A stretch of 64,000 nt of DNA from Monomorium pharaonis (GCF_013373865.1 NC_050473.1:24035662-24099661), one strand, 5' to 3'; positions 1 through 13,618 are shown, counted from the stretch's first letter. Notes: generated by a model not told the origin, from the sequence alone. Numbers and translations: made by a program.

Positions 1-294
1 CTGTATAAATAAAATATTGAAGAACATTTGTTATGTGTTAATGCCTTTTTAACTTTTCCAACCTTTGTACTTGCAATCTTAATATCTTAAGGTTTTTATA
101 AATTTTTATAAAAAGATATTTCAAAGCTTTTTTCTTTAAAAGAATTTTATTATAAAAAATCAGTTTTAATAATAATTTTAGATATGCTGATATCTCAGAC
201 ATAGATTAAATTTTATGGCAGTCTACAAAAAAATAATATAAATGTGTAAATGTAACATTTGGTTATATAATAAAAGTATATTTATATCGTGTAG

Positions 295-960
295 GTTTTG
301 TAGACGGTACTTTGTTCCAAAAGTATTTGATGTCCAAATTTGTTCAATTTACGGACGCAATGTGCTGGCTTTCCAAGGAATCGATAGCGTTATTTTATAC
401 GAATTGATAAATGAGGATAAATTATGCCAATTTGAGAAATTGGAAGTTATTAAATCCAACAAACTGAAAAATTTTGTCTGCTTCGAAAGTGGATATATTG
501 AATATTTAGCAATTAATGGACAGGAATCGCGTTTGTTTCACTTTTTTGAGAATAAACTTCAAGAAATTGCTAAAACTAATCTGCATTTTAATGGTAAGAC
601 AATCAAATAACAATCTCTCAAACATAAAACAATCAAAAGAATGTTTATTTCACAGAAACAACCGAAATTTTGTGGATAGTCACTGTACCATTAAACACAT
701 ATCGAGATGAATCTTTGTTACTAGTTCAATTAAAAAATTTAACAGTAATTGCTCTGGCTTGGCAAGGATCAGAGTTTAAAGTTGTGTCTTTACCTAATAA
801 ACTTATGAATAACTTCGATTTATCTAAAATTATTATTATTCCAAAAGTCGGATTCGTGCAAACAAATATGCTTGTACATATAGAAATCACCTTAAATGAA
901 TCAATGCATCCTGTTTATGACGAGATGGCAAGCGTTTCAAAGACCCGAGCTTTATTAGAG
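295..960 (+). CDS. First two visible exons of the glycoprotein gene: N-terminal propeller-like part
   Basis: The exons 295-593 and 656-960 are separated by a 62-bp intron (GTAAGA...TTCACAG, phase 1). They encode strands such as NVLAFQGIDSVILYEL and LLLVQLKNLTVIALAWQG, an alternation of short hydrophobic beta-strands typical of propeller or EAR-type repeats rather than of the central NG-repeats. The acceptor before 295 could instead be the TAG at 301-303, which would shorten the exon by nine bases in the same frame. The second exon ends in GAG|GTAAGT and is followed by a 1.7-kb intron full of mobile DNA. Confidence 0.75.
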
Positions 961-3900
961 GTAAGTACGCACTCATTCGTTTCTTGTGAAATGTTACAAT
1001 AATACACATTGTCTAATAAGATAATAGTGTTGTGCCCATTAAATCGGTCAGCTGTCCTGGCCGATCGATATATTGATTTTTGAGAATAGCGTTGTCAGCT
1101 CTCAGCTGTCGTGAGTTTGAAACACAGATTAACAACGATTTGAAGCTCGGTCTCGCATTAACTCTCAGTTGTCACTATAGTATGGTTGTCACACTTATCT
1201 CCAGTCACATTGTTGTCACACTGGGTATAGCGTACCCATATCAAGTTTCAAACGGTCACTATTTTAAAACTATCAGAGATATAATAACCAAACTTATAGT
1301 ATTATTTGATTATTATAATATTAAAATTTGAAAAGCTTTATGTTAAAAGAAAAATCTTAAAAATTGTAATTTCCAAAAAAATCAGTTTTTACAAAAACAT
1401 ATTTTTTAATTTTTTATTTTAATTTTTTTAATTTTTTAATTTTAAATAAATTTTAAGTTAAAAATTTATGTGGTGACTAATTTGACTTCAAAATTGATGC
1501 ACACTGTACCCAATGTGATAACCGATGGTTGACACAGTGTATCCATGCGTCAATTTTGAAGTCAAATTAGTCACCATATAAATTTTTAACTTAAAATATT
1601 TAAAATAAAAAAATTTTTTTAATTAAGAAAATTAAAATAAAAAATTTTTTAATATATGTTTTTGTAAAAACTGATTTTTTCGGAAATTTTCAAGATTTTT
1701 CTTTTAACATAAAGCTTTTCAAATTTTAATATTGTAATAATCAAATAATATTATAAAAGGATTGCAGTTAATCCCCAATTTGTTTGATTATTATATCTCT
1801 GATGTATTTTTGACACGCTTGTAAAGTTCAATAAAGTTCTTAATTTTCCCAGTGAAGTATACGAGTGTACGAGTTTCTTTCCTTACCGCGAGCGTAACAA
1901 TATGTACACATTATGTAATAAAATTTTAAAATATATTTAAATATATAAAACAAAACTGTTTGTATTACATTATTCAACATTTGTTTCAACGCATCCGTTA
2001 TGTCTACTAAAATACAAAATGTTTGATTTTATATATTTTTAAAATTATTAAATATTTTAAAATATATTTTATTTTAAAATATTTAAAAATGCACACATTA
2101 TATTTATATACCGGGTGAAATGTAACTGAAATCTATCCCGTAATAGAAAGATAGACGAGATTGAGATGAACATAAAAATTCAATATTGTCTTAGGTTAGG
2201 TTCACCAATAATCGAGATATTAACGTATAAAATCGGCAAATAATTTAATTAATTTTATCGTAATTGTGAACAGTAATTTAATGAAAGCTTATCATACATT
2301 CACGATAAATTTTTTCTTCCGTGTTATGGCTCGAGCGGATTGAGCTCTTCTCTTGGTGCGCTCTCATTCGCATAATTTGAAAAAGTAATACCTCGATTAT
2401 GGACATAACCCAAGACCTAACTTAAGACCTAACTCAAGACCTAACCCAAGACAATATTGGACTTTTATGTTCATCTCGATCTCTTCTATCTTTCTATTAC
2501 GGGATGGCTTCCGATTATATTTCACTCTGTACATATACATACATACATGTGTGTGTAAGAGGAGAGGAGAGCATTTATTATATAAGTGTATAAAATATAA
2601 TATGTCGGGCAGTGTACATATTATGAGTTAATTTTATAAAATGTGTTTTACAAAATATATAATATAACTTTCAGGAAGTTTATCGAAAACAGGAGGTCAT
2701 CTTTGGTGAAATCGAAGTACAATTTAATCAAAGTTATTTCAAGAATCCTATGCTAGCAAGTTTTTGGACTCTTTCAAAAGTAAATGTATCGAATGCTACA
2801 ATTGAAAGACATGTAAATTATGGCGCTGTCAAAGTTGGATCGATCAATTTACAAATGGAAGATATATCAATAAACGTGACATCACATTTTAAAAAATTAG
2901 AAAAACTAAAAGTGGAGCTCGATCAAATCTTACCGAATTTGAGAAACATAATTAATTCAACAAGAATTACCTTACCTTCGGATATTGAATTAATTGGAGA
3001 TTTGTTGGTGAATGGTACTTTGTACGCAAAAACTATAATTGCTGGTTTTATTAATAACGTATCAACTTCAATCGAAGCGAACGGTATAATAAATCATCTT
3101 ATTAACGGGCAGAAATCTTTTCTTTCCATCGACACAAATAACTTAACGATTCTCTCTTTAAATGACATACCGTTGGAAAAAATCATGTTTGATTTTTCAA
3201 TAAAAAGTTATAACAATGTAAATTTTTCAACATTAAGACGATTAAAAATTAACGGACATTTAAACATTTACGAAGTAAATAACATTAATTGGAAAGAGCT
3301 GATACAAAGTATAGTTTGGATAGATGAATCGATAACTGTTTCTGGAGAGACAATTGTGGAAGGGGTAAGACAGTGTATTAAGGCAGTGGTGTTAATCACA
3401 ATAGTACAGAATGCCCAATAAATTCATCACGTAACAACTTTTTTTAGAAAAAAATAAATAACATTATATTAACAATTTATGCAGCTTTTGAAAAAATAAT
3501 TGTGTATAAAACTAAAACACATTTTAACGTATAAAATAATAAAAGAGAGATTTTATTTGTTTTCTTTTGTATCTTTATGGAAATTAGCAGATTGTATCTT
3601 TTTTATTTGACATTCTGTATACCAAACTTATATCTTTACAAATTTCTCTTTAACAAGAATATTTTTTTCGAAATAACAGCTTGTCGCCGAAGAAGCTAAA
3701 ATCAAGGAGTTAAATCATTTGCAATATCCAAAGAATTATGTTTTAACAAGTTCTGATAAATTTTCTATCAACGTTACGAGTAAAAAGCACTTTGCCAATC
3801 TATCCACGAAACATTTGCTGGGGATCAATGCAATAAACAAAATAGATATTAACGATTTTATTATTCTCAATAAACATGAAATCATTAATCAAAAAATTAT

Positions 3901-6631
3901 TTTTGAAAATCTGGAAGTTGGTGGAACCTTCGAGGTATGATTTATTAAATGTATATTGCAATTACATATAAACACATTTTTTGTCACAATTTCAGATTAA
4001 TGGAAATCTAAAGGGTATTAACATAAGCAACATGGAGAATTTGCTTAACGAAACCGACAGTCTTTTATCAGATGTTATTTTTGAAAATCTGACAATTATG
4101 GGAAACATTATACTCAAAGATTCAATTAATACTAAAATATGGTCGAATTTTGACGATTTTTTATTAAAAACTGAAACTAATACGGTTATTATTGGAAATA
4201 AAAAATTGTGGAATAATGTCAACATTAAGTCTGACGTAACAATTAAATCCAGACGAATTAATGATCACATTTTGTCGGAATTTGTAACATTAGATACCAA
4301 TCAACAGTTTCCTTGTAAGTAGAATAATTAAATAAATATTATTTAATTATTTTAGAATTAAAACAGTTATTGGAGGCAACATTATTTAATTATAATAATT
4401 TACATAATACTTAGATAATAATTTATAATAATTAAATTCATGTAATATATAATATAAAATTTATATATAATTTTATTTAATTGTACATTACCAAAAGAAA
4501 TGCTTAAAAAATCCAATTTGTACAATAAATTTCTATAATAAAACTTTATTTAATACGAAAGGAACAAGATCACACTTTTTGAAAATATATACATATTTTT
4601 TTTTAATTGAAAAATAAAAAAGTATATTTAATATTGTTATATATTATTTAATATTATAATTTATAACGTATTTCAATTTGTATTTCAAATAATTAAACGT
4701 ATTTCAAATAATTAAAAATAATTATAAAATTACACTGACCTATTCTGGATCATGACAATTTTATTTCAACAATATCATTTTATTAATTTCAGATTTAACA
4801 AAGATATTAGCACACATTATGTTTGGAAATGTAACTTTTGATACTTTGAAGAAATTAAAGAATTACATAAACTATGAACAAGATATTGCTTCTGGTTGCT
4901 TAAATAAAATACTATTGTTTAATAAATCACCTGTTATCGACAATTTGTCTTTTGATACCGTAAAACAGACTATTTCACAGACTACTTTTTTGGGAAAATT
5001 AAATAAAGCTTTTCGAGAAATATATTTCGAGAATTTGACAATCTCGAGATTATTAGCCGATGAGATTTTGCCAAACACAATCAATGGAGTCAATTATACT
5101 GATCTGATCAAACGTATATTAACACTCTATACGCAACAGAATCTGACAGGTGCTTTAATAATTGACAACTTGGAAACAGACGTATTAAATGCTAAGGTTA
5201 TCAACGGAATATCGTTGAATACATGGAATCTGTTATTAACGCATACAAAATCACTGTATAATTACGTTTTAAACAGAAATACATTGATAAATTCTCTACA
5301 AGTGATAGGGATGGTAACGGCATCTTCAATTAATAACAATGATATTATTGATATTTACAAAGAAGATAACATGGCAACTGTCGTTTTCAATGAAAACGTA
5401 TCAATCATAGATTTGAAAGTAATTGACTTTATAAACAGTTTGAATCTATCAAAGTTTATTGCTGATGCTGTTCAAAAAGTCGATGGCAATATTACATTTA
5501 TAGATCGCAAAATATTTAAAAATATCACGTGCGAAGTTTTAAAAACGCAAACTATAAATGGACATTTTGTAAACGACATCTTGGATCCAAATGAAAAGCA
5601 GATACTCAAAGGACCAATTGTTATAAATGGTATGTTACCTATTACCCTATGTTACGTAAAATTATTAAATTCCTTTATGTATATGTAAAAATTTTTCCTA
5701 ACTTTTTACTTTTATATTATTAATAATATTTAAAAATATATTTATATTGTTTTTTAATTATTAAAAATATATTTATTGAATTCACGTTTCATATATATAT
5801 ATATATATATATAATATTTTATTTATTGCTATTGACTATATAATTAATTAATAATTAGTAAATATTAGACTCAAAATTAAATTAATATTTATTTATGTTT
5901 ATTTGGAGCTTATTAATTAGAAGTAATTATTTATATTCTATTTTATAACTGTATAATACAAATGTGCCCCCCTTTTTCTCTCTCTCTCTCTCTCTCTCCC
6001 TCCTCTTTTTCTCCCTTTTTCCTTGCATCCCCTCTCTGTAATCTCTTCTTACTGTTTAATTTTTTATTGATAGTAATAAATTTTTTTTTTTTCTTTAAGG
6101 CACGATTATGATCTTAACAAATTTTAATACAACTAGCAAGATTGGAAATTCTATGTTTTTAAATGATTTCATAGATAGATTTAAAACACTTGAAAATAAT
6201 TCTTATGCTCTTCGCGGTAATTTTTACTTCAATAAAACAGCCTTCGTAACAAAACTAAATGTAAATGGATTAATTCAGGAATCAGTGTTGGATAGTTTTT
6301 TTGATAAAATAATCTTTAAGAATGATGTAAATGTTACAATATCCGGCTTAAAATTATTTAAAAGTTTAATTACATTTTATGGTACATTTAATATCGATGG
6401 CAACTTGAACGATATAGATTTACATAAATTTCGCAAAAATGTTATTTATATCGATGAATCTTTCTCGATTAACACCGAAGTTACATTCAAAGAAGACATT
6501 TATTTACAAAAAGATCTTGTAATCAAATCAAAGCTACAAGTAAATACCATTAAGGAAATTGAAATAAAAAACTTACAGGAAAATGTTATCATCCTTAATA
6601 AAGCTAAGTACTTTCCAGGTATGTGTATATG

Positions 6632-6684
<53 letters not shown>

Positions 6685-9600
6685 TTATTTTTATTTCTTT
6701 ATTTTTAAAAATATAAAAGAAAAAATATACATATATTCTATGTCCAGAGAGATGATAAGGAGGGGTCTCATTTGCCTACATTCCCAGTTGCCTACAGCTT
6801 CGTTTGCACACAAGTCTTACGGAGGTGCCCGATTGCCTACATTGCCTACAACTCCGTTTGCACACACGAAAATAATTAAGATACAAAAGTACGATTGCAC
6901 ACATGACATTATTGCGCACAAATACATTGCACACATTATTGCGCACAAACACATTGCATACATAAGCTAAAGAAACAATATTAACACATTGCACACATTA
7001 TATTATTACGCTCATACACATTGCGCACATGATATCATTGTACTCATACACTCTGTAAGCAAGATCCCGGGAGTGAATCCCAGATGCGCAGTATAAAATG
7101 GACATCACCAATCAAATTCCATAAATTTATCCTAACATTAACTGAAACAGTAATCTAATTGAAACGACGTCCACGCTTGTACTGTACCATATGAGTTTGC
7201 GACTTTCTAGGACACTCCTACCGATAGGGTGAGTGCAAAAAGGGGGGCAAAACCCCCCTCCCTTCCACGCACGCGCGCGCGCGTGTGTGTGTGTGTGTGT
7301 GTGTGTGGCTACAGCAAAGAAGTGTCTACGGTTCGTACTGTTCCACATGGGTTGCGACTTTCCATGCAAAGCGAGTCTACCTACTTTTCTTTTTATTTTT
7401 AATTTTATTTTAATTTTAACTTTTATTTTTATTTTTAATATAGTATATCTTGAAAACTAAAGCAGTTAGCCCTATAAGATCTATACAATTTTTTGTTTAG
7501 CATAAAAAATATCAGAAATCATTGTCAAATCAAAGCGCCCAAATTATTGGAATCGTGCCTCCAGAGTATATGAACGCAATAATATTATGTGTGCAATATG
7601 CATGTGTGAAATAATGTCATGTGTGCAATGTGTATGAGCGCAATAATATCATGTGTGCAGTCGTACTTTTGTATCTTAATTATATTTGTGTGTGCAAACG
7701 AAGCTGTAAGCAATCGAGATGTAGGCAATCGGGCAAATTTGGTTTACAAAATTTGTGTGCAAACGAAGCTGTAGGCAACTGGGAATGTAGGCAACTGAAA
7801 CCTATTCGATGATAATTGCAGATTTATAAAAGATCTATAAGAGCTGTCACACACTTTTTGTAAAACGTAACAATAAGATTTTTACGTTGGATTGGTCGAC
7901 CGTAACTGGCTGAATCGAATACATAATTAGTCGGAACCTTACAATTACTTTTAGCAGAAAATCTGTGTGATAGCCCTTAATAAAATATATACGTATACAT
8001 ATACTTTTATAAAATTAAATTATTTACAATCTCTGTAAGAAATTTATATACTATGTAGAATTATGCTATGTGAAAAATCATTTGATGCTTATTTTGTTCC
8101 CGAGAATTTTTTCCATAAAGTTCATTATATACATTTTACAATTTCTTTGTTTTCTTCTAACAACTAATTATTAGTTATAAACGATGTTTAACTTATGGTA
8201 CATATCATTTATAATTAACAATATGTCACTGTGTGTATGTGTTTATGTTTATAATATGAAATGTTCACTAATATTTTAATGTTTACATAACAGCACTATT
8301 ATTAAACACTAATTACAACTTTGCCATATAATAAAGACTATTTTATATTTTAGCCCGAATTACATTCGACAATGTAACTTTCCAGTCAAGTATAAAAATC
8401 ATACAAATCAATAGTTTACAAATGGATCTGACTGGATTAATTTTATTAAATAAACAACAGTTTATCATGATTGATAAACTTAACTGTACTGATATTATTG
8501 TTAAGAACATCCAAATATCAGGACTTATTAATACTTACTATATGAAAGATATTTATGCAGACACTTTTATGGTATAATAGACATAAAATAAAATAAAACT
8601 TTTATTGTTTAGGTGTTTATAAATTTAGCCAATAAAAAATATAAGATATTGAAGATGTTCTAATAGGAAATAAGACAGACTTATTTGAATATACATCAGT
8701 TCTGTTCTCTATTGTAATAATATTACAATTTTCTATTTTATTTTTTTAAATATTTAATTAAAATTATAATATGATAATATAATAATATTTCAAAGTTTTA
8801 ATATTTCATAGTTATACATATAATACTTATAGATATACATATAAAATAATATTAGGTACCAAAAATTAGTCTCAACTGTAATAAGTTTCTTCATCTATTT
8901 TTTGTATTTACATTTAAACTATTAAGTTTAAATTATTAATTGTTTAATAATGTTTAAATTCCTTTTTAGATACAAGATAATCAAAATATTACAGGATCTA
9001 TAAAAATACACGGAAACGTTTATGCATATCATAACTTTAACGCTCATTTAATTAATAATTTTAATTCTGCAAAAATTGTTTCTTTAACTGCAAACAATAT
9101 TCTAACAGGTAAGAAATTAACAAAAATGATATGTATAAATAAAACAAAATAAATTATAAATAATATTATGAATAAAATAAATTATAAATAATAAAATTTT
9201 AATTGCTACATAAGCATCTATATATGCGCATATATACTTTTTTATTCTATATGCTACGTTCAACCAAAACAAATGCGTTATAGCCTTCATCCAGATTCTA
9301 ATAACAATTTAAATAATTTTGCAATTTGCCTAGGAAACTTTATGTTCAAAACTTCAATTATTCTTGATAAAAGTCTTAGGATTTTGGGCTTCCTGAACAG
9401 AATAAGTCCGACTAATTGGCAAAGAGTAGCAATAAAGACAACAGATGAAACAGAACAGATTATATCTGGAAAATGGAGAGTACATGGAAATGTTTACTTT
9501 GAAGAGAATGTTGATGGAAGTGAATTTTTAAATAAGGTTAATGTCACAGACATGTCATTGACTTTAGTAAGAGAACATCCTGAAATAAATTATGTCATCG

Positions 9601-11175
9601 AAAAAATATATGTAAGAAAACTACCGTATTATTCTTCTCTCTTCCCTTTATAAATAAATATTAATTTATTTTATAATTATAGTAAAACATTTTTTTTTGC
9701 TAAAAATCAATTTGCTCTGAACAGAAAACCGCTGCTTTCTCACTTGTTCATGTTTTAAATATAATTGTATTTTTACAGGAGGATTTGAATAACATGTGTA
9801 CATGGAATTTAAATATGCTTAAATACAATGCTATAAATCAGATATATAAATTCAATACGTTTGATTACTTAGAAATTCAGGAATTCGAAGGAGATATTCA
9901 TGATATTCGTAATGTCGAAGTGAATAATGTGGATTATATATTAGTAAACTATAATATTTGTCGTATAAAACTTCTATTATATATTCAAACTGATTTTCAA
10001 ATAATTGATGAAATATCTGATTTTGGATTAATCGATGAATGGATGTTTTTCAAATCAAATCAAAGCGCTTTATACATACTTACCACCGCAAAACGCACCT
10101 GCGGTAGAAGCCTTAATAATATATGGAAATTGGAAAATAACAGATTGATGGTAAGTTTACAAAAAATCAAAGTTTTATTATTTTTAATTGAAAAGAGATT
10201 TTAAAAACGGACATAAAAATTGTTTTTGCTTAAAACAAATTTTAATTTTATTTTGTTGTTACTTTTGCTTTCACACAGCATGTATTAGAACTTGGTAATA
10301 TCACAGATCCAAAGAATTTATATCAAGATGAATTTGTAACAATGATCCAAGAGAGTATTGAAATTGCACCAGAAAATCTGCAATCGGATATATTAAATGC
10401 TCTCATCTCCTATAAAAACGAGAAATTAAATTTAGTTTCAAATAGAAATCCTATTACATTAATTAATCAACATTTAACATATAAATTGCAAGAAAAATTC
10501 TTAAATGGCACAAACTTAAAAAATTGTCTTGGTTGTAGTAGCTTATTAACTTTTAAAGTAGGTATTAATGAAAGAGAAGAGTATATCTACTATAATGAAG
10601 AAGTCAGCCCAGATTACATATATGTGAGTTAAAAAATTTCCATTTATGTCTTATTACATACATATAATAACTGTTATTTATTGTAAAAGAATAATATAAC
10701 AAAGAAACATGTTATCTTTAGTTGTGCGAAAATGATATTTCACAAACAAGGATCTTACAGACTATAAAAGCACATCGACCAAAATCAATTTTAGTTCTAA
10801 ATTTGGATGGATTTATCGAAACATTGCTCGTTATCGTAGAAAATAACATTATCCAAATTTATGAATATAAAGGTAAATTTATATTATAGAATTAATAAAA
10901 ATAAAAGAGAGTAAAGAAGGATATTTATTGTAAACAAAAAATAATATAATTATTATACTTTACTTTATTTTTAAGGTATCGAAGGTTTCGTGCATCAAAA
11001 TATTATACAAATAAAAGTTGATAAATTATACAACTTTAACATAAGAAAATATAATAATTTAGAAAAAAGGCATTGTTTAGCTGCAATCCACAAAAATCGT
11101 TTAACAATTTTAGAAGCAAGAATGTATGGTGAAAAGTTAGATTTAGAGACTTCTTGTTACACAAATGAGCATTAA
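295..11175 (+). CDS. Large secreted N-glycosylated repeat protein, 14 exons, 5'-partial (possibly Nasrat/closca-like)
   Basis: Fourteen exons join with GT-AG borders and consistent phases: 295-593, 656-960, 2675-3364, 3680-3934, 3996-4314, 4793-5629, 6100-6618, 8354-8571, 8970-9108, 9334-9611, 9779-10150, 10279-10623, 10722-10872, 10976-11175 (stop TAA 11173). They give 1,641 residues. No start codon or signal peptide is in view and the first exon opens with an acceptor (TGTAG before 295), so the gene begins left of the window. The sequence shows about thirty N-x-S/T sites, very few cysteines until the C-terminus, no membrane segment, and a recurring module of about 70-80 residues built on F-x-N-[LV]-T-[IV] followed by [IV]-N-G. 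N- and C-terminal parts look like short beta-propeller-type repeats. Size and layout recall the large eggshell proteins of the insect Torso pathway (Nasrat, closca/polehole), but this is inference from overall character, not from a diagnostic motif. An unrelated extracellular repeat protein is possible. Confidence 0.85.
1262..1812. mobile_element. Palindromic MITE-like element in an intron of the glycoprotein gene
   Basis: The two halves are imperfect reverse complements around about 1515. The outer arms read ATCAGAGATATAATAACCAA at about 1273 and the complement near 1780; inner arms include AATTTGACTTCAAAATTGA near 1480 and its complement near 1550. No coding potential. The element belongs to the class of fold-back MITEs that recur through the window, though I saw no second copy of this one. 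Confidence 0.7.
2110..2531. mobile_element. MITE, copy 1 of a three-copy family (also 13092 and 33309)
   Basis: Both ends carry reverse-complement sequence (CCCGTAATAGAAAGATAGA near 2138 and its complement near 2485). The interior matches the elements at 13092 and 33309 over ACCAATAATCGAGATATTAA, the block TTATGGCTCGAGCG, and TCTTCTCTTGG[CT]GCGCTC. It also holds a short tandem of an 11-13-base unit, AGACCTAACTCA, between about 2409 and 2452. The terminal bases differ from the other two copies, so the ends may be eroded or belong to a subfamily. Confidence 0.75.
2675..9611 (+). CDS. Central exons of the glycoprotein gene: repeated F-x-N-LT / I-NG modules
   Basis: Eight exons (2675-3364 to 9334-9611) carry the repeat region. 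Successive copies of the motif can be read: IFENLEVGGTFEING, IFENLTIMGN, YFENLTISRLL followed by TINGVNYTDL, NLETDVLNAKVINGISLNTW, FKNITCEVLKTQTINGHF, and RITFDNVTFQSS. The pattern is amphipathic with predicted glycosylation at nearly every repeat. Exon borders mostly fall at phase 0 or 1. The largest exon, 4793-5629 (837 bp), holds about three repeats. Introns contain simple AT repeats (5790-5812), a CT tract (5976-6002) and, in 6619-8353, an inverted-repeat element. Confidence 0.75.
6752..7815. mobile_element. Inverted-repeat element in a glycoprotein-gene intron, with a GC-rich core
   Basis: The left arm begins TTGCCTACATTCCCAGTTGC (about 6771) followed by CTACAGCTTCGTTTGCACAC; the right arm is its complement, ending near 7800. 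Both arms contain runs of TTGCACACAT / ATTGCGCACA motifs. The core at 7159-7370 is GC-rich, holds a (GT)n tract at 7281-7306, and contains two opposite copies of a module also present in the DAAM intron at 57033-57087 (see findings). No protein is encoded. Confidence 0.7.
9779..11175 (+). CDS. C-terminal exons of the glycoprotein gene
   Basis: Exons 9779-10150, 10279-10623, 10722-10872 and 10976-11175 encode a C-terminal part that again looks propeller-like (for example SILVLNLDGFIETLLVIVENN and HCLAAIHKNRLTILEARM). Cysteines appear here (TCGRS, NCLGCSS, LCEND, SCYTNEH at the end), which suggests disulfides in this segment only. The protein ends at TAA 11173-11175. The exon spacing is compact (introns 98-167 bp), unlike the upstream half. 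Confidence 0.8.
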
Positions 11176-11192
11176 ATATATCAAAAATATAA

Positions 11193-11224
<32 letters not shown>

Positions 11225-11299
11225 CTTTATTGTATAATATATGAAAACATTTTGTTGCTAAAGATTGTCACGTAGCATAATAATGTAGCTATATATTAA

Positions 11300-11305
11300 A
11301 ATAAA
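11300..11305 (+). terminator. Probable polyadenylation signal of the glycoprotein gene
   Basis: AATAAA lies 125 bp after the stop codon in otherwise non-coding AT-rich sequence. In so AT-rich a region the hexamer occurs by chance, so only its distance supports it. Confidence 0.4.
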
Positions 11306-13091
11306 TTGATTTATGTTAATGTTGATTAATGTTACGAATGTCATGCGCGCGCGCACACACGCGATTATTGACAATTATAATTATTGTTATTGAACATATA
11401 TATAGTACATGTATATATGTGCCAAAAGTATTTATATTATTATATTTAAAAAAATATTATTCTGGTAAACATATTATACATATATTTCTACTATCTACAA
11501 TAAATAATTATTATTTGTTAGAAATTTATTATTTCATAATTTGATGTTATTAAAATAATATTTTTACTTAAAGTTGTAGGATACAATTTAATTATATGTA
11601 AAAAGCAAACTTCTTTATAATAAAATTATTAAATCTAGTGCTTGATATTTTAATTGCCCATTAATTGCAACTTATTACTTTAATATTATACTTGCTTATT
11701 AGGTTTAATTAATATTGGTTATTTGTATGTATTATTTGTAAATTGCAATGATGTTAACATATTTTCAAGATTCAAACAATATGAAATTGATCATAATTAT
11801 AATAATCTAAAATATAATCAAAATATTTATCAAATTATTTCATAGCATAGTTACTTTTAATACACAGCATATAAACATTTAGCAAATGTAAATAAGTAAA
11901 TGTAAATTGTACCTTAACTAACAAAGAAAGCTTTACAAGAAATTCTTAATTTATAAATTAATTGCTATTATTAACAAATAGAAGATCATATTTTTAATTA
12001 TTATGGAATTTAATGTATTATGCAATACATTTAAATATTATATCGGTAAAGAAGTATATACATAGTATTTACATAAAGAGAAAATGTAGCCCACGCCCTC
12101 TTGACCCAAAGGCATTATGACTTGCTTCAAGTAATGTAGGCTTAGGTTAATGTGTTTCGTCTTGGATTCAAAATCGTGGTATATTATCACACTTTAATGT
12201 ATTCAGAATGCGAAAAAATTTTGAGATTTTTGTATCATAAATCGTGGTAAAGTAAAAACTTGGCGTACTCGAGTAATACTATACAATAATTATGTTTTAT
12301 AAATTTATAGTATGAAATATTATACATATATTATTATTGTATATTATTAAATATTATTTATTAATTATATGTACTAATAAAAAATTTATATACAATAATT
12401 GTAAAAATGTATAAGACTGCATTAATACGATCCGGATACGTTAGGTTTTTGCTTCACTACGATTCTATTAGCTATTTTAGTTACTTTAAAATTGTTTTAT
12501 AAAACTTGAAATTGTATAAAAACACAATGTCATTAAACATTTCCTGCATGTTAAAACACAAGGAGTATTCTAATTTTTAACGTAAAAAATGTCTACTGTA
12601 ATGATATTACAATGTACCAAATGTTAAAAAAGCGTTTTCTCTGGAATCTGTAACAACTACCAAACATACAAAACTTTAATAGTACATATTCTGTAAATTA
12701 ATTGGAGTAAAAAAATTTATATGTAGGTAATAATATCAAAGTACTGACATTTTTTTGCAGTTTATTTTATGCAATTTCTTAGTTCTCAAATTCTATTAAT
12801 TTACAATAATAATATAACAATTCTCAGTTATCCCCCTCTCCCTCCTTCCCCTCCCTCTCTCCCTCCCTCCCTCCCTCCCTCCCCCCTCCCCCCTTCTCTC
12901 TCTCTCTCTCTCTCTCTCTCCCTCTCTACTAACTGAAAACTTACATCAAGAATGTAAACGAATAAAACTTGTTCAAATTAGTTGATAATATTTCGTTATT
13001 CTCCCAATTGTTTCTTGTAATCTTCATAATAAATTATGAAATTATTACTCAAGATTAAATACAAGATTAAATATAAATTTGTCTTGATATA
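11306..13091. other. Intergenic AT-rich sequence, no gene seen
   Basis: The stretch is largely A/T with an (AT)n run just before it at 11200-11222 and a CCCT/CT-rich polypyrimidine tract at 12833-12921. A slightly less AT-rich patch lies at 12090-12260 but shows no open frame with splice sites on either strand. Confidence 0.6.
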
Positions 13092-13507
13092 CAGGGTGTC
13101 TCAAAACATACTGGTCAACGCTCGTAAAAAGGTAGAAGGAATTGAGATGGACATAAAAGTCCAATATTGCCTTGGGTTAGGTCCACCAATAATCGAGATA
13201 TTAACGTATAAAATTGACAAATAATCTAATTAATTTCTATCGTAATTGTGAACAGTAATTTAATAAAAGCTTGTTATACATCCACGATAGATTTTTTTCC
13301 GTGTTATGGCTCGAGCGAATCGAGCTCTTCTCTCGGCGCGCTTTCATTCGCATAATTTGAAAAATTAATACCTCAATTATTGGCGGACTTAACCCAAAAC
13401 CTAACTCAAAATCTAACCTATCCAAAGACAATATTGGACTTTTATGTTCATCTCAATCCCTTCTACCTTTTTACGAGCGTTGACTAGTATGTTTTGGGAC
13501 ATCTTGT
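13092..13507. mobile_element. MITE, copy 2 (Tc1/mariner-type ends CAGGGTGTCTCAAAACATAC)
   Basis: The termini are reverse complements (CAGGGTGTCTCAAAACATAC at the left, complement of GTATGTTTTGGGACATCTTG at the right) flanked by TA, as expected of Tc1/mariner insertion. The interior matches copies 1 and 3. The length of about 416 bp and lack of an open frame make it non-autonomous. Confidence 0.85.
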
Positions 13508-13521
13508 ATATACATATGTAT

Positions 13522-13566
<45 letters not shown>

Positions 13567-13618
13567 ACACATACATATGTATATACAAGATGTCCCAAAA
13601 CGTACTAGTCAACGCTCG

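Noticed and set aside
2400..2455. Telomeric repeat insertion
   Set aside because: CCTAA occurs within an 11-13-base unit belonging to a MITE, not as a pure CCTAA array.
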